NCBI GenBank assembly: GCA_018402765.1
Contig: JAGYIE010000003.1
Span: 555,766 to 619,765 of the forward strand
DNA from: Vicingaceae bacterium
GTDB taxonomy: Bacteria; Bacteroidota; Bacteroidia; Flavobacteriales_E; Vicingaceae
DNA: 64,000 nucleotides
Reading direction: 5' to 3'
In this document: positions 18,956 to 27,442 of the stretch, piece after piece
How the letters are laid out: every line of letters starts with the position of its first letter
Position numbering within the stretch: the stretch's first letter is position 1
The notes under the pieces: model-generated
Database searches by the model: none
Told to the model about the DNA's origin: nothing
What the model saw: the letters and a program-made list of their open reading frames with translations, nothing else
Position numbers and translations under genes: made by a program

Positions 18956-20041
18956 TTAAAAACTAGAATTGTTAATTTGTTGATTTAGTAGAAACTCTAA
19001 GCCTACTGTAGGTGTGAAGTTTGCAAGTATTTCACCAGTTTCAGTATCAATCCAGTCATTTAGTTCTATGTCATAATACCATTGATTAAACTCTGAGAGT
19101 AGTTGTGCAGGTACTTCTTCTTTGTTTTGCTGAGGTAGGTTGAATCCAAAGCTATCAAATAACTTTTTCCCTTTCATCGCTGTATAGATGGTGTCTAATG
19201 CTTTGATATAAACAAAGGGAGCAACTCCAGATTTTTTATTTTTAACATCAGGCTCAGTAAATATTTTAGCTCCGTATTTGATAACCTCAACCAGTTGGTG
19301 GTCTAGGTCTTCAATTTTCTTGATGTCCTGAGCCTTTGGGCTTACATATTTATATTTATATGCTTTTGGATCGGTTGGTCTATTCTGAATTAACCACTCT
19401 TTTTTTAATAGTTGGGCTGTAGCTTTGTTTGGTACTATAATATGAAAGTGGGGGTTGTAAGTTTTAGTTTTTGGATTGAAATTACATTCGAGAGATTTAA
19501 TACCCATTACTTTTATTCCTTTTCCTCTTTGGTGTCGTTTCTTGCACCTATTGAGAACCCTTGTAAAATTTTTCTTTATACCGTTAATGTGTCTTTTTAG
19601 CTCTGATTCTTTAGTTGATTTGAAGGTAAGGGTTACAAAGTGTGGTTCATCCCATTCTTTTATGATTGGATAATATTTGTTAATCAAATCGGCTTTTCGA
19701 TTAGCGCAGCAAGTAGAACAAAATCTATTTTTACAATAGTTACCGTATAGCTTACCATTATTGCTCACTAGTTTACTTTGGCAGTGATAGGTGTTCCAAT
19801 AGGCTTGTTCTTTTTCTTTATCTCCTTGCTCTTTTGCTAGGTCAATTAATGAAAGAATAACAGTTGAGGTAACTAGTTTTCTTTTTGCTTTTCTACATAG
19901 AAAATCAGCGTTTGTAATATCGCTTCCATTACCTGATACAATGGTTGTTTTAGCTATTTTAGGCTTTTTTTGTGTCCCACTTAATGCTAATGTATAGATG
20001 CGCTTATCCAAAGGCTTACCAATGCTATTATTTCTTTGCAT
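18956..20041 (-). CDS. HUH-type plasmid replication initiator (Rep)
   Basis: A 361-aa rolling-circle Rep. A cysteine cluster CKNRFCSTCCANR lies near residue 100, the phosphate-loop region HFVTLTF near 134, the metal-binding HUH motif HFHIIV near 198 and the nicking tyrosine in VIKYGAK near 253. Such proteins nick and religate DNA at the origin; in an integrated element they may replicate the excised circle. It follows the HTH gene with a one-base overlap. Confidence 0.85.
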   Translation of the reverse strand: MQRNNSIGKPLDKRIYTLALSGTQKKPKIAKTTIVSGNGSDITNADFLCRKAKRKLVTSTVILSLIDLAKEQGDKEKEQAYWNTYHCQSKLVSNNGKLYGNYCKNRFCSTCCANRKADLINKYYPIIKEWDEPHFVTLTFKSTKESELKRHINGIKKNFTRVLNRCKKRHQRGKGIKVMGIKSLECNFNPKTKTYNPHFHIIVPNKATAQLLKKEWLIQNRPTDPKAYKYKYVSPKAQDIKKIEDLDHQLVEVIKYGAKIFTEPDVKNKKSGVAPFVYIKALDTIYTAMKGKKLFDSFGFNLPQQNKEEVPAQLLSEFNQWYYDIELNDWIDTETGEILANFTPTVGLEFLLNQQINNSSF

Positions 20042-20316
20042 TAGTTCCTTTTGTATTTGAGTGACTTGACCTCTTCTAAAGAGCTATCAATATCACTTCT
20101 TTTTATCAAGTAAGCTCTACCTATTTTTTTTGCAGGTAAGTGTCCTTTTTTGATATAGCTGTGAATACTTTGCTCTGAAACTTTTAGAATTATGGAAGCT
20201 TCTTTGACAGTGCAATTTTCAGGTTTGCTTTCTTCTTCTAAGAGTGGGGTGAATTGAACTAGTAATTGCTCAATTGATTCTAATCTTTTTTCAATTGATT
20301 CAAATGGGTTGTGCAT
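20041..20316 (-). CDS. Helix-turn-helix protein (excisionase/MerR-like)
   Basis: A 91-aa protein with a winged HTH of the excisionase/HTH_17 type at residues 35-85: TVKEASIILKVSEQSIHSYI followed by KKGHLPAKKIGRAYLIKRSDI. Proteins of this kind next to an integrase act as recombination directionality factors or repressors. It precedes the Rep gene by overlap, forming a two-gene unit. Confidence 0.85.
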   Translation of the reverse strand: MHNPFESIEKRLESIEQLLVQFTPLLEEESKPENCTVKEASIILKVSEQSIHSYIKKGHLPAKKIGRAYLIKRSDIDSSLEEVKSLKYKRN

Positions 20317-20393
20317 CGTTACAAATATTAATTTGCAACAAAGTTAATTTGTAATTAGTTGAACTTTAGAGTATAGTAACTATGTAGTAGGTA

Positions 20394-21410
20394 CTATGGA
20401 TTTAAATTTATTTCTTTTAAATCCTTTTCAGCCAGTATTTTTGCTTTAGGGTAATCTACTAACAAGTCCTTAATTACATATTCTATTGTTTTTTTATTTT
20501 TATATACTAACCTGTTGTTTGGATATTGGATTATATTATAAATTTCTTGAATGTTTGTCCAGTTTTTGTTAAATAATTCACCAGCTTCTTTAAATGATTT
20601 TACAGTAGGTATTTTATTAACAAGTTTAGATTCCTTTGAAGTTGAGGTGTAATAAAGAAAGTATGCTATATCTGTTCTATAAGGTCTTTCAAAGCTTGTA
20701 ACCTTTGGTTGAATCTTTTCTAAATCAACTTTATTTTTTAGATATTCCTGTTTTTGTTTTAAGAACTTCTTTTGCTTCTTTGGATAGAGTGGTTGAGGTT
20801 CATCAGTGAAGCCTTTAGTTAACTCAAAAGTTTCAATCTTGTTAATGGATTCATTTATTAACTCTAAGCTTTTAAGATTTTCATTTTTTTCTATTTCTAT
20901 AGCAATTGAAAGAAAGCCAGCTTTAAGAACCATTTTTGAAAGTTCTTTTGAGTTAAAATATAATGTACCTGTTGTTTTTACACCGTAGAAACAATTAAAA
21001 AATTCAATTGCTAACTTGTTTATGAAGCTTTTATCTTTTATTATTTTCTTGTTTGCTTCCAATATAACATCAAAGCTTTTTGCAGCGAAAAAGAATGTAC
21101 TTGACATTTGGTATCTATATTTATTACAAAGCCTATCAGAGTCTTCTTTACTTTCTTCTTTACAGAATTTACACTTATCTTCTAAATTATCAGGTATGCA
21201 CTTTTCAATTAGTTCATTAATAGCCCCGTTATATTTATCAAATAAGCTTGGACTCTTAAAGTGTTTAGAGATGTCTTCTATTTTGCATTCTAATATAACT
21301 TTTGACTTTAATTGAGCTGCAATAGTATCATTCAACTTTACGGAATGAGTAGATAGATTTTCAATGTCTGAAAGTTGTATTGCTATATTTTCATTTTTTT
21401 CTTTTTTCAT
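20394..21410 (-). CDS. Hypothetical protein, 338 aa, next to integrase
   Basis: A soluble, lysine-rich protein with no recognised domain. One short cysteine set, CKFCKEESKEDSDRLC near residue 82-97, might bind a metal. Its start overlaps the integrase stop by 4 bp (ATGA), so it is translated with the integrase and belongs to the element core. Confidence 0.6.
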   Translation of the reverse strand: MKKEKNENIAIQLSDIENLSTHSVKLNDTIAAQLKSKVILECKIEDISKHFKSPSLFDKYNGAINELIEKCIPDNLEDKCKFCKEESKEDSDRLCNKYRYQMSSTFFFAAKSFDVILEANKKIIKDKSFINKLAIEFFNCFYGVKTTGTLYFNSKELSKMVLKAGFLSIAIEIEKNENLKSLELINESINKIETFELTKGFTDEPQPLYPKKQKKFLKQKQEYLKNKVDLEKIQPKVTSFERPYRTDIAYFLYYTSTSKESKLVNKIPTVKSFKEAGELFNKNWTNIQEIYNIIQYPNNRLVYKNKKTIEYVIKDLLVDYPKAKILAEKDLKEINLNP

Positions 21411-22681
21411 TTTGCAATTTTTAAGGGAGCTTTATCCATTGTCCACACTGATTTCATAGCTTCTGATTTATCGGTTGGGGTTGGTTTGTAATATTTATTA
21501 AATACCTCTAAGCTAGTATGACCTGTAATATCCATAATCAATTTATCAGGTACTTTGTTGTTTTTCATAATTGTAATAAAGCTTCTTCTTGCAGTGTGCG
21601 AAGATATACGTTCATACATTGGACTAATAGTCTCAATTATTTCTTTGCCAATCTTTAGTTCCTTTTTTATTTCGGTATCAAAACCAATAATTTTAAAAAC
21701 CTCTTTGATATAATCATTGAATTTCTGAGTTGATAGCTTTGGTATATTGTAATCGTATTTTTCTAAAATTGATTTAGATAAGTCAGTAAGCGGAATTGAC
21801 AAATTTTTATCATTATTCTTTACGTCTTTAACTTTAATAATATCATTTATTACATCTCGACGTCTTATTGTACTATAGTTGCTGATTCTTAAACCTGTTG
21901 AGCATCCTAAGATAAATAAATCTCTTACTTTTTCCAATCTCTCATTTTTGCTAAAATCAAAATGAAAAACTTTTGTAATATCTTCAAATGTTAGTGCTAT
22001 TTCATCACTTTGTTGAGCCTTTGGTGCTTTGAACTTTTGAAAATCGACTTTATATGTGTGATTGTTCTCTAATGCCCAATAAAGAAACGATTTTAGTAAA
22101 CCTACATTTCTTCTAATGGTGTTAGATGAGTGCTTCTTTACCTTGATGCTATATTCTAAGAACTCATTATAAAATGCTTTATTTATTTGATTGAAGTTGA
22201 TTTTCTTCTTTCTGTAGTTTTCTAATTCAACTAATAACGTTCTGTTATAGATAAACCTTTTAATTGTAGTGGCAGAAACCGCTTCATCAGTAAAGTCAGT
22301 TTCTTTTTCTTTTATGTATTCATCATACACTGCAAAGAAGTTATTAGAAATGCCTTTAGTCCGTTTAAATTCAACATCAAATTCAGTTCTGACATCTTCA
22401 ATTGTAATTTCTCTTTTTGCTAATTTGTATTCACTTACAATGTTGTCAAAACAAGTTTTATATCTATCAATTTGAGTTTTTATTTCTCTATGCTTTGCGG
22501 CTTCTTCAGTTCTTCCTTTTAGATTGTTGGGTTGCTTGTTTTCAGCATCCCAATCAGAAGGTTTTATTAATTCACCCGTTGAGTAGATAAATTTCTTTCC
22601 TTCGTTTTTAAAGTAAGCAGAAAAGAGGATTAATGATAAACCGTCTTTGTTGGGCTTCTTTAGGTTGAATGTACTTCTCAT
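21407..22681 (-). CDS. Tyrosine-recombinase integrase of the tRNA-Ser element
   Basis: A 424-aa site-specific recombinase. An N-terminal arm-binding domain (1-90) and a SAM-like core-binding domain are followed by the catalytic domain with Arg in STGLRISN (about 260), HTARRS (about 360), TGH (about 383) and the nucleophile Tyr in NKYYKPT (about 394). All catalytic positions are present. The ATG at 22681 is preferred to a TTG at 22699. The gene lies 140 bp inside the right att site. Confidence 0.93.
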   Translation of the reverse strand: MRSTFNLKKPNKDGLSLILFSAYFKNEGKKFIYSTGELIKPSDWDAENKQPNNLKGRTEEAAKHREIKTQIDRYKTCFDNIVSEYKLAKREITIEDVRTEFDVEFKRTKGISNNFFAVYDEYIKEKETDFTDEAVSATTIKRFIYNRTLLVELENYRKKKINFNQINKAFYNEFLEYSIKVKKHSSNTIRRNVGLLKSFLYWALENNHTYKVDFQKFKAPKAQQSDEIALTFEDITKVFHFDFSKNERLEKVRDLFILGCSTGLRISNYSTIRRRDVINDIIKVKDVKNNDKNLSIPLTDLSKSILEKYDYNIPKLSTQKFNDYIKEVFKIIGFDTEIKKELKIGKEIIETISPMYERISSHTARRSFITIMKNNKVPDKLIMDITGHTSLEVFNKYYKPTPTDKSEAMKSVWTMDKAPLKIAK

Positions 22682-22690
22682 AGAAATATT

Positions 22691-22712
22691 GGTTGTCAAT
22701 TTGGTTGTCAGT
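22691..22712 (+). repeat. Candidate integrase arm-type site, right end
   Basis: Two spaced copies of GGTTGTCA match the motif at 11341-11361 in the same orientation. It lies just upstream of the integrase start and may also let the integrase regulate itself. Confidence 0.5.
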
Positions 22713-22819
22713 AAAGATACGATTTATTACAACTATTGACATATATCTAGATATGTAAATTTATTTAAAACATTAGTAATTAGAATTATTGATGTATTTA
22801 GATATACTAAGATATTAAA

Positions 22820-22842
22820 GGTTCAAATACCTCTTTCTCCGC
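22820..22842 (+). repeat. attR: partial copy of tRNA-Ser 3' end
   Basis: The 23-bp copy of the tRNA-Ser T-arm/acceptor strand has two mismatches; the final 13 bp are identical to 11284-11296. No tRNA body is present here. This marks the right end of the element. Confidence 0.88.
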
Positions 22843-22851
22843 CAGGTCCCC

Positions 22852-23024
22852 GTACCAAAATGTAACAAAATGCTCAAAACCAAGGTTTTGAGCATTTTTT
22901 TTGCCTAAACGGGTGTATCAAAATACCCCAAAATGTACCCCCTTTGGGTGGCTTAGCGGGTTGACTTTTTGGAAGCCTAAAAAAGTCAACCCAGCAATGT
23001 TACAAAATGGTACATAATGGTACT
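22852..23024. repeat. Cluster of GTAnCAAAATG-like motifs left of the second integrase
   Basis: Variants of GTACCAAAATGTA recur at 22852, 22914, 22930 and 22999-23024, and related GTATCAAA motifs occur at 25139-25177 beyond the integrase gene. They could be arm or core binding sites of integrase 2; this is inferred from spacing and repetition only. Confidence 0.35.
22867..22902. terminator. Strong hairpin terminator
   Basis: A perfect 15-bp stem (AAAATGCTCAAAACC with GGTTTTGAGCATTTT) with an AA loop is followed by further Ts. In the ancestral arrangement it would lie just downstream of tRNA-Ser. Confidence 0.85.
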
Positions 23025-23033
23025 GAAATTCAG

Positions 23034-23066
23034 TTTGTTGCGAGTAGTTTTTTTCGTCTAAGTTTG
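23034..23066 (+). promoter_or_regulatory. Promoter of the second integrase
   Basis: TTTG (23034-23037), a 21-bp spacer and TAAGTTTG (23059-23066) match the Bacteroidota consensus, 45 bp before the integrase start. Confidence 0.6.
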
Positions 23067-23111
23067 CCACCTTTGAAATGGAAATGGAGGGCTTAATTAA
23101 GGTTAAGTCAG

Positions 23112-24365
23112 ATGCACAACGAGAGATCAAGTTACTCGCTGGTGTTTTTTATCAGCAGAAGCAAACCGAAGGTAAATGGTGAATGCCCTATTTATCTGAA
23201 AATCAACATTAATGGGGACAAATCGAGGTTCCCAGTAAAGCGTCACGTTCTACCCGAAAAGTGGGATTCCAAACGAACTAAAATGAAAGGACGCACTAAA
23301 GAGGCCGAGGTGTTTAACAAGTACCTGGACGCTATTAGGTTAAGAGCCAATAAGTTATATAACGAACTCTTAACCATGAATGCGGAGGTAACATCTCTAA
23401 TGCTAAAAAATGCCATTTTGGGAACCAACGAAGCCCGGCCTAAAACCATCATCGACGTGTTTGATGATTATGTGGAGCGACTTCACTCCTTAATTGGCAA
23501 GGAGACTTCGTACGCCAATTTCCAGAAGTACCGAACCACTCGCAACCACCTCCAAGCCTATTTACAGAAGGCCTACCGCGTGAGCGATGTCAGCGTCAAT
23601 AGAGTTGACCACAGTATGATTGAAGGATTTGAGCATTTTTTGAAAACCGAAAAAGGATGTAACTATAATACCTCTATCAAGTTTCTTCAAAATCTCAAGA
23701 GGATTACCAAAGACTGCATTAAGCGGGGCTGGCTTAAAAAAGATCCGTTTGCCAACAAAGCACTTTCGCTAAAGGAGGTAAGCCGTCCTTACTTAAACGA
23801 AGAAGAGCTCAACCGCATTCTAGCCCTAAAATTGTCCATAGATCGCTTAGAACGCGTCAGAAACTATTTCCTGTTCGCTTGCTTCACGGGCCTGTCTTAT
23901 GCAGATGTGAAGAAATTAACCAGGAAGGAAATCGAAATCACCGATTCCGGTAAGTGGATCAAAACCCACCGCCAGAAAACAGGCAGTACCGTTTATATCC
24001 CCATCTTGGGGGTGGCCTGGCAAATCATTCAGAAATACAATCCCTATTTCGATCAGCTCATGCCTGAAGACCCCGTGCTGCCGATCATGAGCAACCAGAA
24101 AATGAATGGGTACCTGAAGGAAATCGCAGATTTGGCGAAAGTCACCAAGCAGCTAAGCTATCACATCGCCAGACACACCTTTGCGACAACAGTAACCATG
24201 TTAAACGGTGTACCTATTGAGACGGTGAGTAAGATGCTTGGACACAAAAACATTAGGTCCACCCAGCACTATGCCCGGATTGTGGACAAAAAAGTAAATG
24301 AGGACATGAAAGAACTCTCCAACAAACTTGACGGTCGCTTGAAGGTCAACTGGGGGGGCAACTAA
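23112..24365 (+). CDS. Tyrosine-recombinase integrase 2 (IntDOT-like, Arg I replaced)
   Basis: A 417-aa integrase with an N-terminal arm-DNA-binding domain (residues 5-95), a SAM-like core-binding domain (105-205) and a catalytic domain. The box that normally holds the first catalytic Arg reads FTGLSYAD (about 258-265), i.e. Ser at the Arg I position, as described for the CTnDOT integrase. HIARHT (about 350), GHKN (about 376) and the nucleophile in HYARIV (about 387) are intact. Base composition is GC-richer than the flanks, indicating recent acquisition. Confidence 0.92.
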   Translation: MHNERSSYSLVFFISRSKPKVNGECPIYLKININGDKSRFPVKRHVLPEKWDSKRTKMKGRTKEAEVFNKYLDAIRLRANKLYNELLTMNAEVTSLMLKNAILGTNEARPKTIIDVFDDYVERLHSLIGKETSYANFQKYRTTRNHLQAYLQKAYRVSDVSVNRVDHSMIEGFEHFLKTEKGCNYNTSIKFLQNLKRITKDCIKRGWLKKDPFANKALSLKEVSRPYLNEEELNRILALKLSIDRLERVRNYFLFACFTGLSYADVKKLTRKEIEITDSGKWIKTHRQKTGSTVYIPILGVAWQIIQKYNPYFDQLMPEDPVLPIMSNQKMNGYLKEIADLAKVTKQLSYHIARHTFATTVTMLNGVPIETVSKMLGHKNIRSTQHYARIVDKKVNEDMKELSNKLDGRLKVNWGGN

Positions 24366-24377
24366 ACTATAACCAAT

Positions 24378-24403
24378 AGCGCAGGGCCCTAGGGCCTTGC
24401 GCT
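24378..24403. terminator. Hairpin after integrase 2
   Basis: The GC-rich stem AGCGCAGGGCC / GGGCCTTGCGCT with a 2-3 base loop lies 13 bp after the integrase stop. The T tract is weak. Confidence 0.6.
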
Positions 24404-24421
24404 TCTTAAAACCAAGACGCG

Positions 24422-24646
24422 ATGTACAACGAATCTTTTCCCATCCGCACTTATGGCTTTCAAGAGCTAGCCAGCTTATACCTGCCAGATATCCAGCCTG
24501 CCAGCGCCTCCACCCGACTCAAAGCCTGGATAAAAAACAATCGCGCCCTCAGGATACAACTAAAAGCCCTCGGCTTCCAGAAAGGCCAAGGAATGCTTAC
24601 TCCCGAAATGGTAAAAGCGGTTGTAAGTATAATTGGGGAGCCCTAG
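24422..24646 (+). CDS. DUF4248-like small protein
   Basis: A 74-aa protein of the type often found on Bacteroidota mobile elements: IRTYGFQELASLYLPD near the N-terminus, a middle helix STRLKAWIKNN and the C-terminal LTPEMVKAVVSIIGEP. The pattern resembles a small HTH/excisionase-like domain (DUF4248). It follows integrase 2 by 56 bp and is probably cotranscribed. A 90-aa frame on the same strand overlapping it is a shadow. Confidence 0.6.
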   Translation: MYNESFPIRTYGFQELASLYLPDIQPASASTRLKAWIKNNRALRIQLKALGFQKGQGMLTPEMVKAVVSIIGEP

Positions 24647-25210
24647 CCAGGCGCCTGAAGCTTTGCTGAGACAGGGAAGCTGTAACAACAACAGTACCAC
24701 TAATCAGATTTGAAGCGCTCCTTACTTATCATACGCTTGGCCGGGGGTGAGTCCCAAAAACTACAATTATCATCTTTTGCACAGATGCACCAAGATGCCA
24801 TTGACTACTATGGCCATGTAACCGGACTAGGATGCCTGAATATGCGAGCCAAAGGCTTTCGTTTCCGTTTCACCATAGTGGTCGCTCGCTGGCGCAAGCG
24901 GGCCAGAACTCATATCCCTCAACTTTTCCAACCCCAGTATAGCTATGAATTGCTGGCCCTTAGCTAAACCCTAATGTATCGGCTAAAGGCCACCACGCTA
25001 ATGTCCAAAACTCAAGGACGTAGGGGGGGGGTGGGTCCAAAATTTAGATTTCCGGGCCGCTTGAAGCTCAAATCCTTGTGTCTACTGCCTTTGGTACTCT
25101 AGAACTGCCAACTCATCCACAAACTGGCAATTTGAAAAAATGTATCAAACTTGTATCAAAGGTTTAAAATGATACCGATAAATTTGCCTAGAGCATACAT
25201 AAATAAAACA
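24647..25210. other. Gene-poor junction region
   Basis: About 560 bp of GC-richer DNA. One open frame, 24710-24967 (+, 85 aa), has no recognisable motif and a composition rich in Arg that fits a non-coding or broken sequence. GTATCAAA-type motifs at 25139-25177 may mark the right edge of the integrase-2 insert, after which base composition drops. Confidence 0.4.
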
Positions 25211-27364
25211 ATGGCAAGAGATTACACCAAGTACAACGTAGAAGGTTTAGGAGAGAACCTAAATAAAAGACGATTGGTTTTCAACACTATAAATAGTTGG
25301 GCAAGAAAGAACAAGTGTGTTGTTGAATTCATAAATCTCTTAATATTTTCTATTACTATTTTACAGCCAACTTATTCACAGGTAAATCTAACAGTTTCAG
25401 ATTATTCTTTTGAAAAATTTGAAGAACATGGTTTAGACTTTGAGCCGGTTAAGCAAAAATATTTGAAAACGAAAATTGAAAGCTGTCAATTAAATGAAGA
25501 GGATAAATTACGATTCAACGAGAAAATATCAAGTACAATTTCTCTTTGGAATTCTGTAAATGTGCTAAAAGATTTAAAAGCATCAAAAGTAGTTTATGGT
25601 ATAGATCAAAAAAGGCTTCTAACCGAAGAGGAGATTGTTCTTTTAGAAAATTTTAATGAACTTTTAGGTAAACGAAGACAACATACCCTAATGTCTTTAG
25701 TGGTAACGGAAGAAAAAGATACGCTACTTTTATTTTTTATTTCTAGGTCTCTAATGTGTAAAAATGTCAAAGAAATTAACTATTTACATAAGCAATTGAC
25801 TATTGCGAATGATTCAAAAAATTTCATATTAAAAGATACGACTCTGTTTAAAACTGAAATTCAAATTCCTTTATTAGTTCTTCCTCTGTCAACCTTTAAT
25901 CAAAATTATGAAAAAAGAAAAGTACATATTGAAGCATTAAAAAGTGCATTTGCTTCAACTCAGGATAAACAAACTGAGAAGTATACATATTACATTAAAC
26001 AAGAAATTCCTGACAATTATCAAGCAGATATTATATATGGCTTGAAACAATCAATAAGTAAAGAAGTAATAGCTATAGATTCAGATAACATAATATTAAG
26101 CGTTCAAAAAAAATCTAATCAAGCCGGCAGTGAGTTTTATCCTATCTACAACACAAAAGATGATAGCTTTCTAGGTCTTTTGTTTTACAGCGTTCAAGAT
26201 GATAGACTTCAGTTTTTAGATGCAGTAACTAGCAAACAAAGTCGGACGCAAGCTATAAAATTGAAAGAAGATGTGGTAAGCCTAAAAAAGCATATTTCAG
26301 TTCTAAAAGAAAAGAATTTAGAATTAACAGGTCCCGAAAAGGTAGAATTAAATACAAATATTCAAAATCGCATAATTAAGGGAATAGATAGCTTGAAGCT
26401 TTCAAAATATTACCTTGTTTTGGTAAACCGAATTGAGCCGGCTGCACAAACAAAATCATATTTTTATATCGTTGAAAAACATTCTAATAATCGTTTTTAT
26501 AGTCTTGGGAAAGAGCATGATGATTTTCCTCTAATGGATACTGTTTTAAACAGTCAAATCCTTATCGACACTATTCAATTAAGCATCAACAAAGATGAAA
26601 TGAAGAAAACCGTCAATTCAACTGATTATACTGCTCACTTTTCTGATTATTTTGATAGTGGAATGAGATATGACGGCAAAACACAATACTCTCGTTTACT
26701 TGGAGGTCCAATACTCAATAGCTCAGATACACTTTTTATGACCACATCTGACGGTGGGGCATATTCAAATATGAGAAATCCACTTTACCTAGATAACTTT
26801 CCAACTTACCAAGAGTTCTCGCAGAAATATTTGTTAGATGTAAGAGGAAAAGACTTCCCCCTTTCTAAGTTAGGGAGTAGAGGTTATTCGCTAGTTGAAA
26901 ATCATATCTACTCGAAGGATTCAATATCATTTGCTATTAACACAAAAAAAGGTCAAAATTCAGAACCAATAAATAGCAGCTACGGTGGAACTGTGTATGG
27001 GTCAAACAAAAAAGAGATATATGATTATGCAGAGCAATTCCATAAATTCTATAAGGATTGGAAACAAGAGGTAGAAGAGGAAAAGCAGAAAAAAGAGTTA
27101 GCAGCTGAACAAGAGAAGGAACAACAAAAGCAAGAGCTTGCTAAGAAATATGGTAGAAAATATGTAGATGCTATGTACGAACTTAAAATTATTGTTGGTA
27201 TGCCGGAAGATTTAGTCAATGTTATTGTAAATAAATTATACACTGTAGGCACTTCGTCATCTTCCAATAATGGCAATTACTATAGATTGGAGCCTAGATA
27301 TGGTACTGGATGGGTGTCAGTTTGGATAAAAAATAAAAAGGTGTCAGCAGTAACTTATCATTAA
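25211..27364 (+). CDS. Chimeric protein with internal signal peptide and BamE-like C-terminus
   Basis: The open frame gives 717 aa from the ATG at 25211. Residues 1-35 (MARDYTKYNVEGLGENLNKR and following) look like the start of a cytoplasmic Bacteroidota family I recall by that opening. They run into a hydrophobic stretch FINLLIFSITILQPTYSQ, which looks like a signal peptide, and then a secreted-type protein. A long coiled, charged middle part follows, with a Lys/Glu-rich helix near 620-650. The last 70 residues (IIVGMPEDLVNVIV ... GWVSVWIKNKKVSAVTYH) resemble a BamE/SmpA-like fold. The N-terminus is probably a recombination join; the true start of the secreted protein may have been lost. Function unknown. 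Confidence 0.55.
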   Translation: MARDYTKYNVEGLGENLNKRRLVFNTINSWARKNKCVVEFINLLIFSITILQPTYSQVNLTVSDYSFEKFEEHGLDFEPVKQKYLKTKIESCQLNEEDKLRFNEKISSTISLWNSVNVLKDLKASKVVYGIDQKRLLTEEEIVLLENFNELLGKRRQHTLMSLVVTEEKDTLLLFFISRSLMCKNVKEINYLHKQLTIANDSKNFILKDTTLFKTEIQIPLLVLPLSTFNQNYEKRKVHIEALKSAFASTQDKQTEKYTYYIKQEIPDNYQADIIYGLKQSISKEVIAIDSDNIILSVQKKSNQAGSEFYPIYNTKDDSFLGLLFYSVQDDRLQFLDAVTSKQSRTQAIKLKEDVVSLKKHISVLKEKNLELTGPEKVELNTNIQNRIIKGIDSLKLSKYYLVLVNRIEPAAQTKSYFYIVEKHSNNRFYSLGKEHDDFPLMDTVLNSQILIDTIQLSINKDEMKKTVNSTDYTAHFSDYFDSGMRYDGKTQYSRLLGGPILNSSDTLFMTTSDGGAYSNMRNPLYLDNFPTYQEFSQKYLLDVRGKDFPLSKLGSRGYSLVENHIYSKDSISFAINTKKGQNSEPINSSYGGTVYGSNKKEIYDYAEQFHKFYKDWKQEVEEEKQKKELAAEQEKEQQKQELAKKYGRKYVDAMYELKIIVGMPEDLVNVIVNKLYTVGTSSSSNNGNYYRLEPRYGTGWVSVWIKNKKVSAVTYH

Positions 27365-27380
27365 AACAAAATAAAATAAA

Positions 27381-27405
27381 GTGGAGACTAGAACTCACTT
27401 AAAAT
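27381..27405 (+). repeat. Partial copy of intergenic leader repeat
   Basis: GTGGAGACTAGAACTCACTTAAAA shares the core AGAACtCACT-AAAA with the copies at 29872-29925 (+) and 33078-33130 (-). It lies about 40 bp upstream of the next gene. Confidence 0.4.
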
Positions 27406-27442
27406 TGGGACTCTCTATAGGAACATTTTAAATTAGTTAAAT

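Larger units (their letters stand above)
11296..22842. mobile_element. Integrative element in tRNA-Ser carrying a type I R-M system
   Basis: An 11.5-kb element lies between the tRNA-Ser 3' end and its repeat at 22820-22842. It encodes a tyrosine integrase at the right end, an HTH protein, an HUH-type Rep, an unknown protein, and the cargo hsdM-hsdS-pentapeptide protein-hsdR, nearly all on the minus strand. A duplicated TTGGTTGTCA-type motif lies inside each end. No relaxase/MOB or conjugation genes are seen other than the Rep, so it would need helper functions to transfer. Confidence 0.85.

Noticed and set aside
24710..24967. An 85-aa plus-strand frame after the DUF4248 gene
   Set aside because: No motif, Arg-rich, no ribosome site, lies in a junction region; described as part of the intergenic entry instead.
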